NCBI GenBank assembly: GCA_963662575.1 | Contig: OY759723.1 | Span: forward strand, 2,108,001 to 2,172,000 | DNA from: Bin5 sp963662575 | GTDB lineage: Bacteria > Chloroflexota > Anaerolineae > Caldilineales > Caldilineaceae | Direction: 5' to 3' | DNA: 64,000 nucleotides | In this document: positions 58,326-64,000 of the stretch, piece by piece | Position numbering within the stretch: position 1 is the first letter of the stretch | Layout: every line of letters starts with the position of its first letter | The notes under the pieces: model-generated | Seen by the model: the letters and a program-made list of their open reading frames with translations, nothing else | What the model was told of the DNA's origin: nothing | The model's database searches: none | Made by a program: the position numbers and the translations under genes

Positions 58326-60653
58326 ATGGCTCCCTCTCCACGCCGAGCCCGCGCAACCGTCGCCGCCCTCCTCCTGGCTGTCATCGCCATCCTCCTGCAC
58401 ACCAACCCGTCCGCGGCACAGGAGACCTCGCCGCCTGCTGCTCTCCTCGCCCCCGAACTCACCGCCCAGCCTGCAGACCGCGCCATCTCCCTCACCTGGA
58501 CCCCCATCGCCGCCGCCGCCCGCTACGAACTCTGGGCTTGGAACAGCAACGATGACTGGCAGCAGCTCGGCGGCGACAACCTTACGGCTACCTCCTTCAA
58601 TCATTCCGAGTTCAACGCCGGCGACACCTACTTCTATCAGATCCGTGCCGTCAACGCTGACGGAGAGCCCGGTGAATGGTCCCAACGGGTTTCCGTCTCC
58701 CTGCCCGGAAACCTGCCCGCACCCGCTCTGACCGCCCGCGCATCAACCGGCGCTGTCGACCTCAGCTGGGAGGCCGTCGCCAGCGCCTCCCGCTATGAAC
58801 TGTGGACTTGGTGGGACGAGGACACCGGCTGGCAGCAGCTCGGCGGCGATAACCTCACCGGTACAAGCTACAGCCACACCGGGACCGTCCCCGGCGTCAC
58901 CTACTACTACCAAATGCTCGCCGTCGACGCCGACGGTATTGCCAGCCCCTGGTCCCAACTGGTCTCTGCCGAAGTCGCGCAAGCGCAGCCGCCCGACGCA
59001 ACACCCACGCCAACGCCGCCACCCGTGCTGTCGGCTACGCCCAACCCGACTCCCTCCCCCACCCAGGAAGACCTTGCGGCGCACACTGCGACGCCAACGC
59101 CAACGCAAACGTCATCGCCGCCTGCGCCTACGCCGACAGCAACGCCTACGCCTACCAAGCCGTCGACCGCAACACTTACGCCTACTCCAACGTCCGCGGC
59201 AACAGAATTCCCTGCGCCCAGCCTGGCTGCCTTCCCAACCCAAAGCGCCGTCGAGCTCAGCTGGAACCCTATCCCCGCTGCCGTACGCTATGAACTCTGG
59301 TACTGGACCAGCGCCGCCGGCTGGCAACGGCTCGACAGCGAAGATCTGACCGCCGCCAGCTTCATTCACCATAATCTTGCCGTTGGCACGACCTACTACT
59401 ACAGCGTGCGCGCCGTCAACGCCGCCGGCGATGTCAGCCCCTGGTCGGAAAACGTGCCCGCCACCCTGACCGCAGAATTCACGCCGTCCCCTACTCCGAC
59501 ACCAACGCCTTCGCCTACTCCGACATCAACACCTTCGCTCACACCAACGCCCGCGTCAACGCCGGCGGCGAACGCCTTTGTCTCAGCGCCTCCCAATTCA
59601 CTCGGCGTCCATTCCTATTACCGCAAATACCTCGACGCCGGCGGAATCCCGATCCTCTCTTCCAGCGAAGTGACCGACGAAGAACTCTACCAAACGCGCG
59701 ACACCATTCTGGCTATGCTGTCCGACCGCCCCGACATCCTGGCGACCATGGCCGAATTCGAATTCCGCGTGCTCATCTATCCCGACAGATTCGAAAAAGG
59801 AGGCCTCCTCACCCACCTCCCCGAATTCAGGGATCTGGATCTCTCCTCGACAGTCGTGGGAGTTGCCGGCGAAACGCCATCCGGTTGGGTCTCAGGCTCG
59901 CCCGAAGTGGCCCGCCACTGTAATCACACCCTGATTCACGAATTCGCCCACCAGATCGAAGACTCGCTCCGACTCCGCACCGGCGGCCAGCAGTTCATGT
60001 CCCGGCTCAACAGCGCCTATCAGGCCGCCATGCTCAGAGGACTCTGGCAGGACAGGTACGCCTCAACCAATGCCCTCGAATACTGGGCCGAACTCGTCAG
60101 AACCTGGCTCACCCCCAGCCAGTTCGCCGGCTGGCTCGGACCCGGCTACCATAAGCTCGAAGACTACGACCCGGTCGGCGCAGCCCTCGTCGCCGATGTG
60201 CTTGGCGCTCCCACCCCCTTGACCTTCTGCGAAATCCGCCGCTTTGACTTGCGTGGAACCGTAAACCTGCCAGGCAGCCAGCCTTCCCAATCCGATACCC
60301 ATGTCCTACTGCTCAGCATGCGCTCCCCCGTAGGCGGCAAGAGACTCCTGGCAACCAGCACCGCCGTCAGCAAGTCCGACGGCGCCTTCCTCTTCGAGCG
60401 CCTGCTCGTCGAAAACCTGTTTCTGAACGCACCGGGTGAAAAGCCGCACATCGTGCTCGGAATCTACCGCCGCAACAACCCCGGCAACGCCGCCTGCCCC
60501 GCCGCCGCCTTCCTCGGAACCGACGGAAACCTGATAAGGTCCACCGACCCCGCCCAGTGGAAAAAGCTCGAAGTCACCGGCAACAACATCACCGGCCTCT
60601 CCCTCACCATTCCCCCAGAGTTCGACTGGACCCCACTGCACAAATGCATATAA
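58326..60653 (+). CDS. Secreted fibronectin-III protein with HEFAH metallopeptidase-like domain
   Basis: A 775-residue protein. Signal peptide (VAALLLAVIAILLHTNPSAA), FN3 domains 1 and 2 (to about 215), a Thr/Pro-rich linker (TPTPTQTSSPPAPTPTATPT), FN3 domain 3 (about 295-380), a second Thr/Pro linker, then a C-terminal domain from about 420. This domain has HTLIHEFAHQIEDSLRLRTG, with HExxH at 538-542, and ALEYWAELVRTW, with Glu585 and Glu589 as candidate third zinc ligands, a gluzincin-like arrangement. A beta-rich tail (about 640-775) follows, with ATSTAVSKSDGAFLFERLL. Substrate binding by FN3 and cleavage by the metal site are inferred. The FN3 parts resemble those of the 61203 gene. Confidence 0.83.
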   Translation: MAPSPRRARATVAALLLAVIAILLHTNPSAAQETSPPAALLAPELTAQPADRAISLTWTPIAAAARYELWAWNSNDDWQQLGGDNLTATSFNHSEFNAGDTYFYQIRAVNADGEPGEWSQRVSVSLPGNLPAPALTARASTGAVDLSWEAVASASRYELWTWWDEDTGWQQLGGDNLTGTSYSHTGTVPGVTYYYQMLAVDADGIASPWSQLVSAEVAQAQPPDATPTPTPPPVLSATPNPTPSPTQEDLAAHTATPTPTQTSSPPAPTPTATPTPTKPSTATLTPTPTSAATEFPAPSLAAFPTQSAVELSWNPIPAAVRYELWYWTSAAGWQRLDSEDLTAASFIHHNLAVGTTYYYSVRAVNAAGDVSPWSENVPATLTAEFTPSPTPTPTPSPTPTSTPSLTPTPASTPAANAFVSAPPNSLGVHSYYRKYLDAGGIPILSSSEVTDEELYQTRDTILAMLSDRPDILATMAEFEFRVLIYPDRFEKGGLLTHLPEFRDLDLSSTVVGVAGETPSGWVSGSPEVARHCNHTLIHEFAHQIEDSLRLRTGGQQFMSRLNSAYQAAMLRGLWQDRYASTNALEYWAELVRTWLTPSQFAGWLGPGYHKLEDYDPVGAALVADVLGAPTPLTFCEIRRFDLRGTVNLPGSQPSQSDTHVLLLSMRSPVGGKRLLATSTAVSKSDGAFLFERLLVENLFLNAPGEKPHIVLGIYRRNNPGNAACPAAAFLGTDGNLIRSTDPAQWKKLEVTGNNITGLSLTIPPEFDWTPLHKCI

Positions 60654-60660
60654 GTTGATT

Positions 60661-60932
60661 AGGTCCCGTAAACAACTGGCGAAGGCCTCTTTAGAGCCGA
60701 CAAATGCAAGCCCTCAGCTACCCAACGCGACAAAAGAAAGTGCCTTCCCTAACCCGCCGCGAACCAGAAAGATGCTCTTCGCGCCCCTTCGCGGATCAAG
60801 AGAAGCAGTTAAGCCGTTCTCCGCGCCCCTCCGCGTCCTCCGCGGACAAAAAGGTGTAAAGGTGTCCTCCGCGCCCCTCCGTGTCCTCCGTGGACAAAAA
60901 GGTGTTTTTCGCGTACAAAGCAGTTCACTAAG
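60661..60932. repeat. Third copy of the 169-bp repeat, expanded by array units
   Basis: AGGTCCCGTAAACAACTGGC at 60661 begins a diverged copy of the repeat at 29379 and 29548. Near 60770 it passes into CTTCGCG and CTCCGCG units (array 12), and it ends with the same GCAGTTCACTAAGAACTGCC close. The gap 60654-61202 has no gene. Confidence 0.78.
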
Positions 60933-61029
60933 AACTGCCGTTCCCCCCATTCCTCTCAGATCCCCAACCGCCCGCAGGCTTCCCAAAAGGCGAGTGCCCG
61001 GTTAATCGCGCCCCTTTCCCGTACCGGAA

Positions 61030-61060
61030 TTGGTCACGATTCACTGAGTTAGGGTATAGT
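61030..61060 (+). promoter_or_regulatory. Candidate promoter for the protease gene
   Basis: TTGGTC (61030-61035), a 19-bp spacer, TATAGT (61055-61060), followed by TAAGCTCT as in the 32178 promoter. The spacer is longer than ideal. Confidence 0.4.
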
Positions 61061-61202
61061 TAAGCTCTGTACTCCTGAGAGGAATCAGTCGGAATTCGTC
61101 CTTGGACACCAACAAGCCCTTCCGCGCGCTTCCAACTCGCAGGCACATCAATCTCCCCTGCATACAATCACAGAACTCCAGCTCTCTGGTTAAGGCACAA
61201 TA

Positions 61203-64000
61203 ATGACTCTATCGCCCAGGCGTAACTTCATGACGGTAGTGGCATTCCTTTTTGCTTTCGCCGCCACTCTATCCGGCGCCAGCGCCGCCCTCGCGCAGCA
61301 GGCTTCCCCGCTCCCAGCACCCGAGCTGACCGCCGAGCCCGCAGACCGCGCCGTCGAATTGACCTGGACAGAGGTGGCCGGCGCCGCACGCTACGAACTC
61401 TTTTCGTGGCGGAACGAAGAGACCGGCTGGGAACAGATCGGCGGCGATGACCTCACCAGCACCGCCTTCACCCACGCCGAGCTCGTCGCCGGCATCACCT
61501 ACCACTACCAGATTCGCGCCGTCAATGCTGATGACGACAACGGCGAGTGGTCGCAGCGCGTATCCGCCACCACGCCTGCAGCCCTGGACGCGCCTGCTTT
61601 GACCGCCCAGGCCACTGCCGGCGCCGTCGAGTTAAGCTGGACAGAAGTGGACACCGCCGTACGCTATGTTCTGTGGTCCTGGTGGGACGAAGAGACCGGC
61701 TGGCAACAGCTCGGCGGCGACGACCTCACCGCCACCAGCTACACCCATTCCGACCTCTCTGTAGACACGACCTATTACTACCAAATACGTGCCCTGAACG
61801 CGGCCGGCGAGCCGAGCGGGTGGTCGCAGCAGGTTTCCGCAACCGTAACTGATGCGCAACAGTCTACGTCCACACCGACACCAACCTCAACCTCGCCACT
61901 GATACTGACCGCGACGCCGACACCAACGCCAGCGCTGACGGTGACACCAACGGCGACTCCCGACTCGTCAGCAACGGCTACGCCAACGCCTGACCCGCAA
62001 GCAACATCGACGGCTACACCCATCCCAACGTCTACGCCGACAGCAACGATTACGCCAACCATCTCTTCTTCAGCAGCGCCAACACCGACGGCGCCCGCCG
62101 GACTCTTGGCGGCGGCCGGACTCTTGGCGACGGCCGGATCCCTGCCCGCGCCGTCTCTGACCGCAGAGTTGTCCGGCGGCGCAGTGGACCTGGAATGGGA
62201 CTCCGTCCCCGGCGCAGTGCGCTATGACCTCTGGTCGTGGACCAGTGAAGATGGCTGGCAGGAGATCGGCGGCGATAACCTGACCGCCACGACCTTCACC
62301 CACACCGAAGTTGAGGTAGGCACAACCTACTACTACGCCGTCCGCGCCGTAAATGCTGCCGGCGAGGCTAGCGCGTGGTCCGAGTATGTCCCTGTCACCG
62401 CCACCGCGCCGCCGTCGGCAACTGCAACGCCCTCGCCAACGCCGACCCCAACGCCCACCTCGACAGCGGTCGCGCCCCTAACCGCGACGCCAACACCAAC
62501 GCCAATGCCAACGCCAACACCTACGCCAACACCTACTTCCCTATCTGTCTCTCTTCCAGTGCCAGCGCTGTCCGCCCAGCCGTCTGAGAGCGCGATAGAG
62601 TTGAGTTGGGACCCAGTACCCGGCGCCGTGCGCTACGTGCTCTGGACATGGACCGACTATGGCGGCCTCCAAAGGCTGGACAATGGCGCCCTCACCGCCA
62701 CAACATTTACACATCAGGGAGTGGAGGTAGGCACCACCTACCACTACTCAGTGCGCGCCGTGAACAGCGCCGACGGCGTGAGCCCGTGGTCGCCCTGGGT
62801 TCCTGCCACCCTCCCCGGCCCACTGACACTGACCCCAGCCCAGATCTTCGAAAAGGTTTCGCCAGCCATCGCCTATGTAGAGTCCGCAACCGGCTCCGGT
62901 AGCGGTTTTCTGATTGAAGGCGGATATCTGGTTACCGCCGCCCATGTAGTCTGGCCATACAACGCAGTGCGCGTCGTCTTCCCCGATGGAACCGAATTCG
63001 AGGAGGTAGCGGTCAACAACCTGGACTTGATCGCAGACCTGGCCGTGCTTGGCCCCCTCGATGTCGCCATCGAACCCGTAACAATGATCGACGGCGAAAA
63101 CATTCCCATCGGCTCTCGCGTCCATCTCATCGGCTACCCCGGCGAGTATGAACTCTTCCCCCAACCCACCATCACCGGCGGCATTCTTTCCCGCCTGCGC
63201 CAGTGGGAGGCCGGTCCCCTCACCTTGATCCAGACCGATGCTACAATCTTCGGTGGACAGAGTGGCGGTGCCCTTGTCTCCGCTACCGGCGACGTGATCG
63301 GCATCAGCAATTTCAAGATTTACGGCGAATTCGGACTCGTCATCTCTTCCACCGATATCATGCCCCGCATCCAGCAGCTTATCGCCGGCCAGGACCCTGG
63401 CGGCCACGGCGACCGCGTGCCACCGCCGCCAGGAGGTGCTCTCCGTCACAGCTTGACCCTCGAAAACTATTGGGACGACCAGGCCTATATAGTCTATGCA
63501 CCGCCCTTCACCGAATTCGGGTTCAGCCTGCTCGGTACCAACGATAGCACGGTCTCGATCTACGACTATCGTGGCATCGCTGGAGAGACTTTTGACACCT
63601 TCGAAATCACAGGCTTTGAGTATGGCGCCTATATCTTCGGCAGGCTGACGCCCCATTACCTCATCGTAAGACAGAAGGCCACAACCCCCGGCAACTTCGT
63701 CGTCGCTGCCAACTACAATCTCGTTCCTGTAAATGACCCCGACTCAGGGCAAACGATCCAAGTGGGCCAGTCCATCCACGGAAACATTGACTATCCGTCA
63801 GACGCCGACTACTTCTTCCTTGACCTGCAACAAGGTCAGACGGTCGAAATACTCGCACAGTCAATTCTGGCCGATATGTTCCTCACGCTTAGCGTTGGAG
63901 GAAGCCCAACCCTGACCGTCAGCAGGGACGACGGCGCCGGCCTGCTCCTGCGTGACTCTCGGCTCGTCATCCGTGCCCCCTTCACCGGCCGCTACTATTT
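61203..64000 (+). CDS. Secreted fibronectin-III/trypsin-like serine protease, partial (runs off the window)
   Basis: At least 932 residues with no stop before the window end. Signal peptide (VVAFLFAFAATLSGASAALA), FN3 domains 1 and 2 (about 38-215), a Thr/Pro linker, FN3 domain 3 (about 320-400), a second Thr/Pro linker, FN3 domain 4 (about 455-540), then a trypsin-like (S1/HtrA-type) domain. Its catalytic triad is visible: His581 in LVTAAHVV, Asp612 in LIADLAVL and Ser687 in FGGQSGGALV. After it, from about 735, come beta-rich segments, including GNIDYPSDADYFFLDLQQGQ near 860, a pattern of the bacterial pre-peptidase C-terminal domain. The start at 61203 follows no strong ribosome-binding site. 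A secreted protease tethered by adhesive domains is inferred. Confidence 0.86.
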   Translation, partial: MTLSPRRNFMTVVAFLFAFAATLSGASAALAQQASPLPAPELTAEPADRAVELTWTEVAGAARYELFSWRNEETGWEQIGGDDLTSTAFTHAELVAGITYHYQIRAVNADDDNGEWSQRVSATTPAALDAPALTAQATAGAVELSWTEVDTAVRYVLWSWWDEETGWQQLGGDDLTATSYTHSDLSVDTTYYYQIRALNAAGEPSGWSQQVSATVTDAQQSTSTPTPTSTSPLILTATPTPTPALTVTPTATPDSSATATPTPDPQATSTATPIPTSTPTATITPTISSSAAPTPTAPAGLLAAAGLLATAGSLPAPSLTAELSGGAVDLEWDSVPGAVRYDLWSWTSEDGWQEIGGDNLTATTFTHTEVEVGTTYYYAVRAVNAAGEASAWSEYVPVTATAPPSATATPSPTPTPTPTSTAVAPLTATPTPTPMPTPTPTPTPTSLSVSLPVPALSAQPSESAIELSWDPVPGAVRYVLWTWTDYGGLQRLDNGALTATTFTHQGVEVGTTYHYSVRAVNSADGVSPWSPWVPATLPGPLTLTPAQIFEKVSPAIAYVESATGSGSGFLIEGGYLVTAAHVVWPYNAVRVVFPDGTEFEEVAVNNLDLIADLAVLGPLDVAIEPVTMIDGENIPIGSRVHLIGYPGEYELFPQPTITGGILSRLRQWEAGPLTLIQTDATIFGGQSGGALVSATGDVIGISNFKIYGEFGLVISSTDIMPRIQQLIAGQDPGGHGDRVPPPPGGALRHSLTLENYWDDQAYIVYAPPFTEFGFSLLGTNDSTVSIYDYRGIAGETFDTFEITGFEYGAYIFGRLTPHYLIVRQKATTPGNFVVAANYNLVPVNDPDSGQTIQVGQSIHGNIDYPSDADYFFLDLQQGQTVEILAQSILADMFLTLSVGGSPTLTVSRDDGAGLLLRDSRLVIRAPFTGRYY

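Noticed and set aside
57699..58685. A 328-codon minus-strand frame and several plus-strand frames over array 11
   Set aside because: They are repeat-derived and overlap real genes at both ends.

Overview
The window reads as one chromosomal segment of a GC-rich bacterium, most likely a Chloroflexota (Caldilinea/Anaerolinea-like) member. This is an inference from the tandem peptide-transporter clusters with lipoprotein binding proteins, a Clp ATPase with a UVR-like linker, many secreted fibronectin-III proteins and dense intergenic arrays of CTCCGCG-type repeats. No rRNA or tRNA gene was seen, so the taxon is not proven.

Layout. 1-2.5 kb: a partial aminoglycoside-phosphotransferase-like kinase and a DUF255/thioredoxin-domain protein, both on the minus strand. 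3.6-15 kb: a long peptide/oligopeptide ABC transporter locus with two binding-protein-plus-permease sets sharing one pair of ATPases. The second binding protein has its lobes in permuted order, and each binding-protein gene is followed by a strong hairpin. 15-18 kb: a small membrane protein, MreB, and a Cys/Met-type PLP enzyme.

18,063-22,993: a complete 4,931-bp IS1595/ISXO2-like transposon with 25-bp terminal inverted repeats (24/25 matching) and a perfect 8-bp target duplication. Besides the transposase it carries passenger genes read in the opposite direction: a small basic protein, a DNA methyltransferase fused to an Mrr-like endonuclease domain, a Panacea/SocA-domain protein overlapping a stand-alone proteasome-beta-like Ntn hydrolase, and a HicB antitoxin followed by a hicA-like gene broken by an 8-bp tandem duplication. 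It sits between the PLP enzyme and ridA, two genes with a plausible metabolic link. This element and its Panacea/Ntn-hydrolase pair are the best candidates for an undescribed system.

23-28.4 kb: housekeeping genes (ridA, an S1-domain protein, clpC), each with clear promoters or terminators. 28.5-64 kb: an accessory, surface-oriented region. It holds five paralogous secreted proteins with a shared C-terminal domain of about 105 residues ending in Trp, and five fibronectin-III proteins: two of about 500 residues, one giant with 17 domains, one fused to a HEFAH metallopeptidase-like domain, and one fused to a trypsin-like protease that runs off the window. It also holds a MacA/MacB-type export operon with an SH3-domain lipoprotein, a Uma2-family nuclease, a hydroxyisobutyrate-dehydrogenase-like enzyme with a nearby duplicated 3' fragment, two terminase-small-subunit-like DNA-binding proteins and a GxxExxY protein.

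Almost every intergenic space in the accessory region, and two spaces in the first 17 kb, hold arrays of a short repeat (CTCCGCG heptads, CCGCGGAC, A-tract, GGTGTAAGG). Some arrays have exact 40-, 45- or 95-bp periods, and longer dispersed repeats lie among them. These arrays produce many spurious open frames on both strands, which are not annotated as genes.
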